A DNA stretch of 28,378 nt from the NCBI GenBank assembly GCA_033763595.1, contig JANRKH010000055.1, positions 1-28,378 of the forward strand. Direction: 5' to 3'. This DNA is from JANRKH01 sp033763595 (GTDB taxonomy: Bacteria > Pseudomonadota > Alphaproteobacteria > Rickettsiales > Rickettsiaceae). Positions 15,584 through 24,280 of this stretch are shown in pieces; positions within the stretch are counted from its first letter, which is position 1; each line of letters begins with the position of its first letter. The notes below the pieces were generated by a model that was given only the letters and a program-made list of their open reading frames with translations, was not told where the DNA came from and ran no database searches. The translations under genes and the position numbers were made by a program.

Positions 15584-16705
15584 ATGAGCAATTTTTGGAT
15601 GAATTATAGATTATCGTTTAATCAGCTAAGCAAATTACCTCAGTTACTACTATGTTTTATTGTGATAAATTGCATATTCGGTTTTGTCATACTTTATTCA
15701 GCTGGTCAAAATAATTTATACCCATGGGCAATAAAACAAATGATCCATTTTGTAATTTTTTTTGTAATAATGCTGTCTGTTGCTTTTGCTGATATAAGAA
15801 TCATTTATCAATATTCATATAGTATTTTTTTTCTTGTAATAGGATTACTGTTTACTGTTACTATATCTGGCCATAGTTCAATGGGGGCAACTAGATGGCT
15901 AAATTTAGGCGGCTTTCTCAAAATACAACCTTCTGAACTTGCAAAACTTGCACTTGTTTTGTTTTTGTCAAAATATTTTCACAATCTGTCTGACAAGAAA
16001 GTTAAAAATACTTTATACTTAATACCTCCATCCCTTGCAATTATTTTAGTCTCTGGGCTTGTGATACTTCAGCCAGATCTTGGAACAGGTATAGTGATAA
16101 TCCTAGTCTCTTCAATATTATTCTTCATTTCTGGGGTAAAGCTCAAGATTTTTGGCATTGCAACTTTGTGTGTATTATCCTTATCGCCGGTATTTTGGTA
16201 TAAGCTTCATGATTATCAAAAGCGCAGGATTGAGATTTTTTTTAATCCTGATAAAGACCCATTAGGCTCAGGGTACAATATTATACAATCAAAAATTGCT
16301 ATTGGATCAGGTGGGTTTTTTGGCAGAGGCCTTGGCCAGGGAAGTCAAAGTCATTTGAGTTTTCTGCCAGAGCATCAAACTGATTTTATATTTTCATGTA
16401 TCTCCGAGGACCTAGGTTTTATTGGCGGACTTACTCTTATAGTGATTTATGGCATAATAATATATGCATCTCTTGCAATTTCAATTAATGCTAAAGCCTT
16501 ATATTTAAAATTTCTCTCGATTGGTATTGTTTCAATTTTCTTTTGTCATATATTTATTAACATAGGAATGGTGACTGGACTGTTACCTGTAGTTGGAATA
16601 CCACTACCACTAGTGTCATATGGAGGTACAGTACTTGGAACTATGCTGATTGGCTTTGGGCTGATCATGAATATTCACATTAATCATAGTATTAAACTAT
16701 CATGA
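15584..16705 (+). CDS. rodA: Peptidoglycan glycosyltransferase RodA (SEDS family)
   Basis: This protein of 373 residues (from ATG 15584; GTG 15581 is directly before it) has about ten hydrophobic segments and the SEDS signatures. These are LQPDLGTG, QPSELAKLALVLFLSKYF, a GSGGFFGRGLGQGSQ loop, FLPEHQTDFIF with the family's catalytic Asp at about residue 267, and a C-terminal GIPLPLVSYGG. RodA polymerises lipid II into glycan strands during elongation, with a class B PBP (not in the window). Compared with FtsW the length and the loop motifs fit RodA better. The stop overlaps the rmuC start (ATGA, 16702-16705), so these genes are coupled. Confidence 0.93.
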   Translation: MSNFWMNYRLSFNQLSKLPQLLLCFIVINCIFGFVILYSAGQNNLYPWAIKQMIHFVIFFVIMLSVAFADIRIIYQYSYSIFFLVIGLLFTVTISGHSSMGATRWLNLGGFLKIQPSELAKLALVLFLSKYFHNLSDKKVKNTLYLIPPSLAIILVSGLVILQPDLGTGIVIILVSSILFFISGVKLKIFGIATLCVLSLSPVFWYKLHDYQKRRIEIFFNPDKDPLGSGYNIIQSKIAIGSGGFFGRGLGQGSQSHLSFLPEHQTDFIFSCISEDLGFIGGLTLIVIYGIIIYASLAISINAKALYLKFLSIGIVSIFFCHIFINIGMVTGLLPVVGIPLPLVSYGGTVLGTMLIGFGLIMNIHINHSIKLS

Positions 16706-17982
16706 TAATTTACATACTGTCTCTGGCATCTATATTAGCTGGGATAATAGCGCTAATAACATATTTAAAATACAATAATTTAAAAATTATCTATGATATC
16801 AATTCAGAAAAACTACTTAAGCTAGAACTGGATTTTCAGAAATTAATTAATGAAAAGATAGAATTGCTTAAATCTACTGAACACCTGAAAGCAAATTTAA
16901 GTAACTCCGAAGAATCAGCCGCAAAAATTCACCAGAATTCAAAATCTATTTTATATGATATTAGTAAAAATATGGTGGATCAATTGATCGATATTCACAA
17001 AAAAGAAGTTAATGAGGCGAGAAAACAAACGGAAGAGAATATATCTAAATCTACCGAAAACTTTAACTTAGAACTACAAAAAGTCTCAAATCTTATATCA
17101 AGCCTTAACAAGGATTTTGAATCCTCCAAATCCTTAGTCGATAATTTGCAAAAGTCTCTACTCTCTCCTGTTTCCACTGGGGCTTTAGCTGAAATCACAT
17201 TAGAGAATTTACTGAAAAATTCCGGTCTAAGAGCTAATGCCGATTTTTTTTTACAATATAGTTTTGAGGGCGAGGAAAACAATAAATTAAGACCAGATGT
17301 AGTGATTTTACTTCCAAACGAAAATATTCTAATTATTGACGCAAAATCATCTCAATTTTTAGTCAGTCAGAGCGATTTATCCGAACTTGCAAAATCTATG
17401 AATAACCATCTAAAATCTCTTATATCCAAAGATTATACAGGGCAGTTACAAGAAGATTTACGCAAAAAAAATATTAGCGTGAGAAGAGTTAGCACGGCTA
17501 TGTTTGTCCCGACCGACCAAGCATTAATCAAAATTAGTGAGGCTGATAAGAATTTTATTAACAATGCATGGAAAAATAATATTTATCCAGTAGGGCCTGC
17601 GGGCCTGATGAATATACTCTCTGTGGCAAGAATGCATATTAGCGAAAAAATGAGGATAGATAATTATGAAAATATCATATTAGAAATTAACAATATGCTG
17701 AATTCGATCACACTTATCTCAAACCATGCATTTAGACTTGGAGCTAGTGTTTCTAGCATCGTCAGTAATTATGATAAGTTCGCTGCATCTTTTAACAGAA
17801 ATATCATTTCTAAAGTAAAAAAGCTAAAAATATTCGGCGCTTCAACAAGTATTAAACAAACGAAAATGCTTGAAAGATATCAACTAGTATCATCTAAAAA
17901 TGAGCTAATTGAATTAGAGGCAAATGACACTGAGATTGACTCAGACTCAACCGATGATAATACTAGGCAGAAAAAAGACTGA
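16702..17982 (+). CDS. rmuC: DNA recombination protein RmuC
   Basis: This 426-residue protein opens with a single hydrophobic helix (about 3-20), then a long coiled coil (about 25-150), then the RmuC nuclease-like domain of PD-(D/E)XK fold. Conserved elements are STGALAEITLENLL, RPDVVILLP (197-205, with Asp199) and the DAK of IIDAKSS (213-215). The later region VFVPTDQALIKISEAD and IYPVGPAGLMNIL also fits, apart from AMFVPT for the more usual LFVP. RmuC limits inversions and duplications at inverted repeats in Escherichia coli by an unknown mechanism. The tail from about 390 is acidic and of low complexity. The start overlaps the rodA stop, so the two are coupled. Confidence 0.92.
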   Translation: MIIYILSLASILAGIIALITYLKYNNLKIIYDINSEKLLKLELDFQKLINEKIELLKSTEHLKANLSNSEESAAKIHQNSKSILYDISKNMVDQLIDIHKKEVNEARKQTEENISKSTENFNLELQKVSNLISSLNKDFESSKSLVDNLQKSLLSPVSTGALAEITLENLLKNSGLRANADFFLQYSFEGEENNKLRPDVVILLPNENILIIDAKSSQFLVSQSDLSELAKSMNNHLKSLISKDYTGQLQEDLRKKNISVRRVSTAMFVPTDQALIKISEADKNFINNAWKNNIYPVGPAGLMNILSVARMHISEKMRIDNYENIILEINNMLNSITLISNHAFRLGASVSSIVSNYDKFAASFNRNIISKVKKLKIFGASTSIKQTKMLERYQLVSSKNELIELEANDTEIDSDSTDDNTRQKKD

Positions 17983-18082
17983 GCCCTCAATCCTTCCATT
18001 AATCCTTATTTAAAAATATTGATTTATTCAGCAAATAATATATGTATAAATACTCCTTCGATAAAAGATTTTAGTATATTAG

Positions 18083-19771
18083 ATGAATAACCAGGATTTC
18101 AATCTCTTCTTAGCTATAATGCTTTCTATGGCGATAATTTTTGGCTGGCAACATTACTACGAAAGACCAAAAACTATCAAGGCAGCAGAAGCAAAAAAGA
18201 TCGAAAAAACAATAGCAAAAGAACAAAAAACATTAGAAAGTCACAATGAGTTTACACGTAAATCTGAGGCTATCAGGGACCCATCGAGAATAAAATTTGA
18301 AAATGCAAAAATAGATGGATCTATAAACACCTTAGGTCTCAGATTTGATGATATTCGATTCAAAAACTATAAAGAAACCATACATAATGATTCAGAGAAT
18401 ATTTCTCTTCTTGAGCCAGTCAATACTAGTAAACCTTATTTTGCTGAATTTGGATGGGTTTCAGATGATAAAGCAATAAGACTTCCGAATTACAATTCTG
18501 TATGGACTTGCGACAAGAAACATTTCATTCAAAACGAGGCTTTAACTTGCAAATGGAACAACAACCAAGGACTTAATTTTTTTGTTAAAATTTCTTTGGA
18601 TGATCATTATATGTTTAACATTCATGCACAGGTAGAAAATCATTCTGGGGCAAATATTAAACTTAAGTCATATGGACTTATCTATAAAACTTATGATTAT
18701 AAATCAGCTAATATGTCTATAGTTCATGAGGGAATCTCTGGTGTCATAGATGACGAGCTTAGAGAATACGGATATACTGAAGTGAGGGATAAGAAAAAAA
18801 TCACTAGCCAAAATTCAAAAATAGATTGGCTAAGCCTTAATGATAAATACTGGATTACAGCCTTTATTCCTGACAAAGAGAGAAATTATGACATGAATGC
18901 TGCATTTTTTTGGCAGAAGCAACAGCCAAGATATCAAGTATCATTTATATCAGATGAAATAGAGATAAAATCTGGTACCGAATTTCAAATATCTCATTAT
19001 CTATTCGGCGGCGCTAAAGAACTTTCTCTTATAGACGAATATGAATCGAAACTAAAAATAAAATTATTTGATAGGACGGTAGATTTTGGATGGTTTTACA
19101 TAATAACGAAACCGCTCCTTAATATTCTTCACTTTTTCGATGATTTAGTGGGAAATTATGGACTAAGCATTATGATTGTAACGATTTTAGTCAAATTATC
19201 TATGTTCGGCATGGCGAGTAAGTCCTTTAAATCAATGAAGTCTATGAGAACTATCCAGCCTCAAATAGATAGATTAAAAACTATATACAAGGACGATCAA
19301 GTAACCATGAATAAAGAGATCATGGAACTATACAAAAAACATAATATAAATCCGCTGGCTGGACTTTTACCGCTTTTAATTCAAATACCAGTATTTTTCT
19401 CGTTATATAAAGTTCTTAATGTATCAATCGACATGAGGCATGCTCCATTTTATGGATGGATATTTGATTTATCAGCACCAGACCCTTCTAATATTTTTAA
19501 TTTATTCGGCATATTGGCATTCGAACCACCATCATATCTTCATATTGGCGCATGGCCTTTACTTATGGCTTTAACTATGTTTATTCAGCAAAAATTATCG
19601 CCTCCGCCATCTGACCCAGTTCAAGCTCAGGTTATGTCTTTGATGCCTATAATGTTTTTATTCATGTTTTCTAGCTTCCCTTCAGGTTTACTGATATACT
19701 GGACATGGAATAATATTCTTTCGATTGCGCAGCAAAGCTACATAAATATTTCGAATGACAAATCAAGATAG
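18083..19771 (+). CDS. yidC: Membrane protein insertase YidC
   Basis: This 562-residue protein of the usual Gram-negative size has an N-terminal membrane helix (about 5-23, LFLAIMLSMAIIFGWQHYY) and a charged linker. A large periplasmic beta domain spans about 60-330, and a C-terminal core has five predicted membrane segments. The core holds QPQIDRLKTIYKDD, KEIMELYKKHNINPLAGLLP, QIPVFFSLYKVL and SFPSGLLIYWTWNN, all hallmarks of YidC/Oxa1. A Lys in LVKLSMF stands where Escherichia coli has the groove Arg, a common alphaproteobacterial state. It inserts inner-membrane proteins with or without SecYEG. Its end overlaps engB by 17 bases. Confidence 0.96.
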   Translation: MNNQDFNLFLAIMLSMAIIFGWQHYYERPKTIKAAEAKKIEKTIAKEQKTLESHNEFTRKSEAIRDPSRIKFENAKIDGSINTLGLRFDDIRFKNYKETIHNDSENISLLEPVNTSKPYFAEFGWVSDDKAIRLPNYNSVWTCDKKHFIQNEALTCKWNNNQGLNFFVKISLDDHYMFNIHAQVENHSGANIKLKSYGLIYKTYDYKSANMSIVHEGISGVIDDELREYGYTEVRDKKKITSQNSKIDWLSLNDKYWITAFIPDKERNYDMNAAFFWQKQQPRYQVSFISDEIEIKSGTEFQISHYLFGGAKELSLIDEYESKLKIKLFDRTVDFGWFYIITKPLLNILHFFDDLVGNYGLSIMIVTILVKLSMFGMASKSFKSMKSMRTIQPQIDRLKTIYKDDQVTMNKEIMELYKKHNINPLAGLLPLLIQIPVFFSLYKVLNVSIDMRHAPFYGWIFDLSAPDPSNIFNLFGILAFEPPSYLHIGAWPLLMALTMFIQQKLSPPPSDPVQAQVMSLMPIMFLFMFSSFPSGLLIYWTWNNILSIAQQSYINISNDKSR

Positions 19772-20387
19772 GCTAGCAGAAGAGCTGGATAAACTATGCT
19801 CAGGCGAAATAAAGTTTGTTTTTGGCGCGCAAAAACCCGGTGATCTTCCCCTGATAAGACTCCCTGAATTTGCTTTTGCTGGCAAATCTAACGTTGGAAA
19901 ATCGAGCTTGATAAATGCGATCACAAATAGAAAAGCTCTTGCAAGAGTTTCGCATACACCAGGACGAACCAAGCAAATTAATTTTTTTAATGTGAGAGAT
20001 TCTTTTTACATAGTTGATTTACCAGGATACGGCTATGCCAAGGTAAGTAAAAAGGATAAAAAAAACTGGGGTAATTTAATTCTCTCTTACTTCGATCAGA
20101 ATATTAATCTAAAATTAGTACTACTCTTAATAGATTCAAGGCACGGGATCAAGGAAAATGATCTAGACGCAATAAGAATACTTAAGGATTTTAATATATT
20201 TTACTGGATTATTTTTACAAAATGTGATAAGTTGCCGCTTGCTAAAATTAAGCAGCTACAGGACGAGGCTTTAACAGTTCGAGATTGCAAAGAGCTGAGG
20301 GGTATTTTTTTTACAAGTTCCAAAGATAGGAATCTACTTGTCACCTTAAAAGCAGAACTTTATTCTTTTGTAAAAGAATTATCATAA
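19755..20387 (+). CDS. engB: Ribosome biogenesis GTP-binding protein EngB (YihA/YsxC)
   Basis: This 210-residue protein is a TrmE-Era-EngA-EngB-type GTPase. G1 is GKSNVGKS (43-50), followed by TPGRTKQINFF (68-78) as switch I, DLPGYGYAKV (88-97) as G3 and TKCDKL (155-160) as G4. It is essential in many bacteria for assembly of the 50S ribosomal subunit. The ATG lies inside the last codons of yidC (17-base overlap), so the two are translationally coupled. Length and motif order are typical. The 512 bases after it contain repeats and no terminator that I can identify. Confidence 0.95.
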   Translation: MTNQDRLAEELDKLCSGEIKFVFGAQKPGDLPLIRLPEFAFAGKSNVGKSSLINAITNRKALARVSHTPGRTKQINFFNVRDSFYIVDLPGYGYAKVSKKDKKNWGNLILSYFDQNINLKLVLLLIDSRHGIKENDLDAIRILKDFNIFYWIIFTKCDKLPLAKIKQLQDEALTVRDCKELRGIFFTSSKDRNLLVTLKAELYSFVKELS

Positions 20388-20899
20388 CTGACAATAGGTA
20401 AAAAGGTGAATGGTAGGCGGGGCAGCGTCGCTCCGCTCCCAATTACGGAAGGACTATGTTATGGGACTATGTATGTCTCATGAGGGCGTAATACCTAATC
20501 CAAGATTAAACCTGAACAAATGAATTTTAGGGGAGCCTATGCTTTAGCGTATATAAAAAGTTGCGTACAGGCGAGACCCGCGAAATTCATTTGAATAATT
20601 TAGCTGGATCATTTAAAAATGGGATTTGGTATAAGAACGCTCTAATCAATAGTCACTACAAAGGCTCAATACTTTGATAACCTGTTTCCACGGAGTGGCC
20701 AGAGCCATAAACAATCCCAGTAGTTATAATAAACATATTTCACATGTTAGCTTAATTTTTTCAAATCTCCAAAATTATATGACATTCGAGAATTAAGATT
20801 GCTTTTATCATCAATAATTTCGTTTATGCGTCGTTATTGTATCAAATGCGAATATATTATCAGAGGTCCAATTTTGAAGATTGATATTCATTTTAAACA
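20388..20899. other. Non-coding, repeat-bearing gap after engB
   Basis: No gene was found in these 512 bases. They include a G/C-rich patch around 20416-20445 (AGGCGGGGCAGCGTCGCTCC), a pair of GGACTATGT repeats near 20451 and 20463, and a 145-bp MITE-like element (20489-20633). About 265 AT-rich bases (20634-20899) lead to the next gene. No strong promoter was recognised for that gene. Confidence 0.5.
20489..20633. mobile_element. MITE-like element, second copy with internal hairpin
   Basis: The right end TGGGATTTGGTATA (20620-20633) matches the terminus of the element at 9265-9369; the left end TAATACCTAATCCA (20489-20502) is its imperfect inverted partner. Inside, CAAATGAATTT (20517-20527) and AAATTCATTTG (20583-20593) form an 11-bp perfect inverted repeat. 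It encloses a 55-base segment (GGGGAGCCTATGC...GCGAGACCCGCG). No coding capacity. The interior differs from the 9265 copy, so the two share only ends. Confidence 0.5.
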
Positions 20900-21940
20900 A
20901 TGGTAAAACTCATGAAAAGACAGAAGATAAACATAAATAATATATATAATACTATAAGCACAGGGAATAATCAGAACAACGCTGAGCATACGGCAGAATC
21001 TTCTCCTAACTTAATACTCATTGAAAAAGTTAGATCGACCAAACTAGGAATTACTCACAAAGAAATATATATTGAAAATCCAACTGATGTAACTATCACA
21101 TTAGACTATAGTGAATTTAAAGACCATCCGAGCGAACTAATCCTTGTCATCAGCGAAAAAACAGGAATAAATAGATTTACTTCCCCAATTGAAGCATGTA
21201 TGCGCCAACGTTTTTTTGATAAGATCAAAGAAGTAGGTGATTTAACTAGCAAGCCAATACATAACTCGGGTATGTCTATCGCAAATTACCAAGAACTCGA
21301 TATAGCACAATTGCAGAATGAATTTCTTGTATCTCGTAGTACCGAAGGACGCTACCCCCATATTTTCGCTCACAAACTCAAGGATTATAATGTTTTAAGC
21401 GATAACTATTTTGATATTTGGTATAAACATGATTATTCTGAGTATAGAATAGCAACAATTCACTTACCAACAGAGCAAATACAGTCATTTGTAGATCAAG
21501 AAGATTTGGCTTTAATACTAAAATTGCCATATTTATTATACGGAAATGATGAATTCCAGGTCTCTTCTAAAAGTTTATTATGTAATTTAGCTAATCAGTG
21601 TATGAAGTCAAAAATATATGCTTTACCGCTTGAGACATATCAACCGTCCAAATTCCTAGAGTTACTCACTCCGAAAACAATGGAAGCAGCTTCCTGTAAA
21701 CCTGATAACACAAGCCAAGAAAGGGCAGTAGCAAATAAAAAGCAAAAAATCCAAGCAGATTCTTGTAATAGCGAACAGGTCAAGATGAGATCTGAGGGAG
21801 CGTTCATACAAAATCCTCCCGCAAGATTTGATTTGACTGGAGATTTAGCATTGGATCTCGGTTATGATACCGATGAAAACTTGATATCCTGGGTCGAACT
21901 ATTTGACGAAGATCCGCTCGCACTTGACTTATTTAATTAA
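20900..21940 (+). CDS. Unrecognised protein, 346 aa, acidic C-terminus (possible secreted effector)
   Basis: This 346-residue open frame has no domain I recognise, no signal peptide and no membrane helix. The N-terminus is basic then Asn/Thr-rich (about 5-36). The middle (about 40-240) is a mixed-composition, apparently folded region. A low-complexity linker follows with a basic patch NKKQKI (279-284). The final 30 residues (317-346) are strongly acidic and studded with Leu, Trp and Phe (ENLISWVELF, DPLALDLFN). That tail resembles acidic activation-type or host-binding tails, which is inference only. Two start codons (20900, 20912) are possible. The gene stands alone between repeats, away from housekeeping operons, a common setting for lineage-specific or effector genes. 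Confidence 0.65.
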   Translation: MVKLMKRQKININNIYNTISTGNNQNNAEHTAESSPNLILIEKVRSTKLGITHKEIYIENPTDVTITLDYSEFKDHPSELILVISEKTGINRFTSPIEACMRQRFFDKIKEVGDLTSKPIHNSGMSIANYQELDIAQLQNEFLVSRSTEGRYPHIFAHKLKDYNVLSDNYFDIWYKHDYSEYRIATIHLPTEQIQSFVDQEDLALILKLPYLLYGNDEFQVSSKSLLCNLANQCMKSKIYALPLETYQPSKFLELLTPKTMEAASCKPDNTSQERAVANKKQKIQADSCNSEQVKMRSEGAFIQNPPARFDLTGDLALDLGYDTDENLISWVELFDEDPLALDLFN

Positions 21941-21981
21941 AAGCAATCACTAGTGGCGATCATATTCAGGATACGTATTTT

Positions 21982-22668
21982 GTCATTCCCGCTACCACTT
22001 TTGTCATTCCCGCGGAGGCTGGAATCTAGAAGAATTATATTTCCTGGATCCCCTCTTTCGAGGGGATGACAAGTTTACTGGATCCCCTCTTTCGAGGGGA
22101 TGACACCGTAATTGTCATTCCCGCTACCACTTTTGTCATTCCCGCGGAGGCGGGAATCCAGTATTTATATTCCCTGGACACCCTCCTTCGAGGGGATGAC
22201 AACGTCCCTGTCATTCCCGCATCCTTTTTGTCATTCCCGCGGAGGCGGGAATCTAGAAGAATTATATTTCCTGGATCCCCTCTTTCGAGGGGATGACACT
22301 GTGATCGTCACTGTCATTCCCGCTTCCTCTTTTGTCATTCCCGCGGAGGCGGGAATCTAGTTTTTATATTCCCTGGATCCCCTCTTTCGAGGGGATGACA
22401 CTTCTACTGGATCCCCGTTTTCACGGGGATGACATGTAAAACTCACGGGGATGACAACGGCGCTTAAGTCGTCACTACTGTCATTCCCACTGCCACTTTT
22501 GTCATTCCCGTCTCCTTTTTTGTCATTCCCGCGGAGGCGGGAATCTAGAATATATAATTCCTGGATCCCCTCTTTCGAGGGGATGACACTGTGATCGCAA
22601 TTGTCATTCCCGCGGAGGCGGGAATCTAGAATATATAATTCCTGGATCCCCTCTTTCGAGGGGATGAC
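21982..22668. repeat. Array A of 27-bp palindromic elements
   Basis: I count six full plus-oriented elements (starts 22003, 22135, 22230, 22334, 22522, 22603), which begin GTCATTCCCGC and end GGGAATCTAG. Eight inverted elements (22044, 22078, 22174, 22271, 22373, 22407, 22561, 22642) begin CTGGATCCCC and end GGGGATGAC. About seven half elements (21982, 22113, 22210, 22313, 22439, 22480, 22501) stop after GTCATTCCC plus a pyrimidine-rich tail, or hold only the GATGAC end. Each full element is an 8-bp stem with a 4-base loop, flanked by GTCAT and CTAG/CCAG. Plus and inverted elements alternate around 11-14-base A/T linkers. The layout recalls REP/BIME clusters, and the core fits the Neisseria dRS3 pattern ATTCCC-N8-GGGAAT. 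The array lies between the 346-aa gene and convergent murF. Confidence 0.95.
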
Positions 22669-22724
22669 GATGACCAAAAGTGAGCCTGGCTTCAATTCGT
22701 GCGGATCATTTAATTTGATCATTT

Positions 22725-22755
22725 AGAATGGGAATTCGCATCACTCTCCCATTCT
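22725..22755. terminator. Inverted repeat between array A and murF, possible terminator
   Basis: AGAATGGGA (22725-22733) pairs exactly with TCCCATTCT (22747-22755) across a 13-base loop, downstream of murF on the minus strand. No run of T follows on either strand. Sequence just before it (GGATCATTTAATTTGATCATTT) resembles the end of the 20489-20633 element, so it may be an element remnant instead. Confidence 0.3.
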
Positions 22756-22876
22756 TAACTGAACAAATAGTATTCCTTAAATATTTGCGAGACGGTATAA
22801 TATTACAAAATCCATCACTACTTTATGACCAAACAATATAAGCAGAAGAGAATCTTTATCTAAAATTCAGCTAGAG

Positions 22877-24280
22877 TCATTGGTCTTGCAAGGCCTCTTT
22901 ACTAAGCATAAATGCTACAAAATCTCTTATTTTTGTTGAGTTTGAACCTTTGACCAAAATAGTAGAGTCATCATGCGAAACCTTTCTTAATATCTCCTCA
23001 AAAACATCCGTGCCTATAGAATCAAAATGCATAGTTCTAAGATTGCCTTTAACAGCATTATGAAGGTGATACATTAAACTCCCAGCTGTAACAACTAACT
23101 CAGCACCTGAATTGATTACGGCATCTTTCATATCACGGTGAAGCTCTACTGCTTTATCTCCAAGTTCTCTCATATCAGCCAAAATCACAATTTTTTTGCC
23201 AGGAATTTGGGCAAACGCTGCAAGCGAAACTGCTAGTGACGAAGGGTTTGCATTATATGCATCATCTATAATCTTAAATTTAGCACCTTCAATTTTAATA
23301 GAGTGAATAACCCCTCTACCATCGTTAGATGGTATTTGTGGGAAATATTCGGCTGCAGCCTCAGGGCTAACCCCAAGAGCTTCAAGACATATTAAGCTTG
23401 CTGCCAAATTTAGCGCTTGGTGCTTGCCATAAAGATTATTCGTTGTCTTGATTTTTTTGCCGAAAAAACTGTAATTCGCCTTACTTGGCTCACCATTATT
23501 ACCAAATTCATATGACTCAAGAAAACAATCTGCCTTCGAGCTCTCTCCAAAAGTAAATATGTTATCTATACCAAGATTTTTAGCTATATTATATTGTAAT
23601 TCGTAAAAAACAGAGTCTCTGTTAATCACAGATACTTTATCTCCTGTAAGCCCCTCGAATATTTCACATTTTGCTTTGCAAATATTCTCTACAGATCCAA
23701 GATTTTGCATATGAGCAGGCCCAATATTTGTGACCACTGCAATATTTGGTTCTGCGATTTTCGTAAGCTCTCTGATCTCACCTGCATGGTTCATGCCAAT
23801 TTCAAGAACAACAAACTTAGAATCTCTCGGAATTGATGCAATACTTAAAGGAGTTCCAATATGATTATTAAAAGATCCTTTATTGTAAAATGTTGGCCCA
23901 AATTTACTGAGCAAAAAAGCTGTGTGACTCTTTGTAGAAGTTTTGCCAGAGCTTCCAGTAATTCCAACGAACCTTGCATTTAAATTTTTTCTCTTGTATA
24001 TTGCGAGCAATCGTAGCGCCGTTAAACCATCAGGCACTGTTATTACTTTAGGATGATTATAATTTTTATAAGCTATAACCGCCCTTGCTCCTTTTGCTAT
24101 CGCATCTTCAATGAAGTCGTGAGGATCACGCGCTCCGCCTTCTAGCGCAATAAATATATCGCCTTCTTTTATATCTTTTGAATTAAATTCGATTTTGCCA
24201 AAAAACTCATACTCTGATGTAATACTCCGTCCTAGAGCATTCTCTAGCTCATTTTTTGTCCAAATATTGCGTATGCCCAC
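22877..24280 (-). CDS. murF: UDP-N-acetylmuramoyl-tripeptide--D-alanyl-D-alanine ligase
   Basis: This 467-residue Mur ligase has an N-terminal UDP-substrate domain (GDIFIALEGGARDPHDFI), the ATP loop GITGSSGKTS (106-115) followed by STKSHTAF, and KGSFNNHIGTPLS. The central VLEIGMNHAGEI and the C-terminal DDAYNANPSSL identify MurF rather than MurC, D or E. It adds D-Ala-D-Ala to the UDP-muramyl tripeptide, the last cytoplasmic step before lipid I. The GTG start at 24280 directly abuts the sdhB stop codon, with AGGG 9-12 bases upstream. murF is therefore read as the last gene of the sdh transcript, away from any cell-wall cluster. Confidence 0.95.
   Translation of the reverse strand: MGIRNIWTKNELENALGRSITSEYEFFGKIEFNSKDIKEGDIFIALEGGARDPHDFIEDAIAKGARAVIAYKNYNHPKVITVPDGLTALRLLAIYKRKNLNARFVGITGSSGKTSTKSHTAFLLSKFGPTFYNKGSFNNHIGTPLSIASIPRDSKFVVLEIGMNHAGEIRELTKIAEPNIAVVTNIGPAHMQNLGSVENICKAKCEIFEGLTGDKVSVINRDSVFYELQYNIAKNLGIDNIFTFGESSKADCFLESYEFGNNGEPSKANYSFFGKKIKTTNNLYGKHQALNLAASLICLEALGVSPEAAAEYFPQIPSNDGRGVIHSIKIEGAKFKIIDDAYNANPSSLAVSLAAFAQIPGKKIVILADMRELGDKAVELHRDMKDAVINSGAELVVTAGSLMYHLHNAVKGNLRTMHFDSIGTDVFEEILRKVSHDDSTILVKGSNSTKIRDFVAFMLSKEALQDQ

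Noticed and set aside
19755..19771. Overlap of yidC and engB as a frameshift
   Set aside because: Both genes have complete, full-length domains; the 17-base overlap is ordinary translational coupling.
20388..20640. tRNA or other stable RNA gene in the G/C-rich patches
   Set aside because: I could not build a cloverleaf or find a TTCGAAT-type T-loop; the structure present is explained by the element's inverted repeats.
22066..22722. Open frames rich in FPRRRES / SFPRRRESR / DSRLRGNDN on both strands
   Set aside because: They are translations of the palindromic array; the same peptides recur in step with the repeat and there is no gene-like composition.
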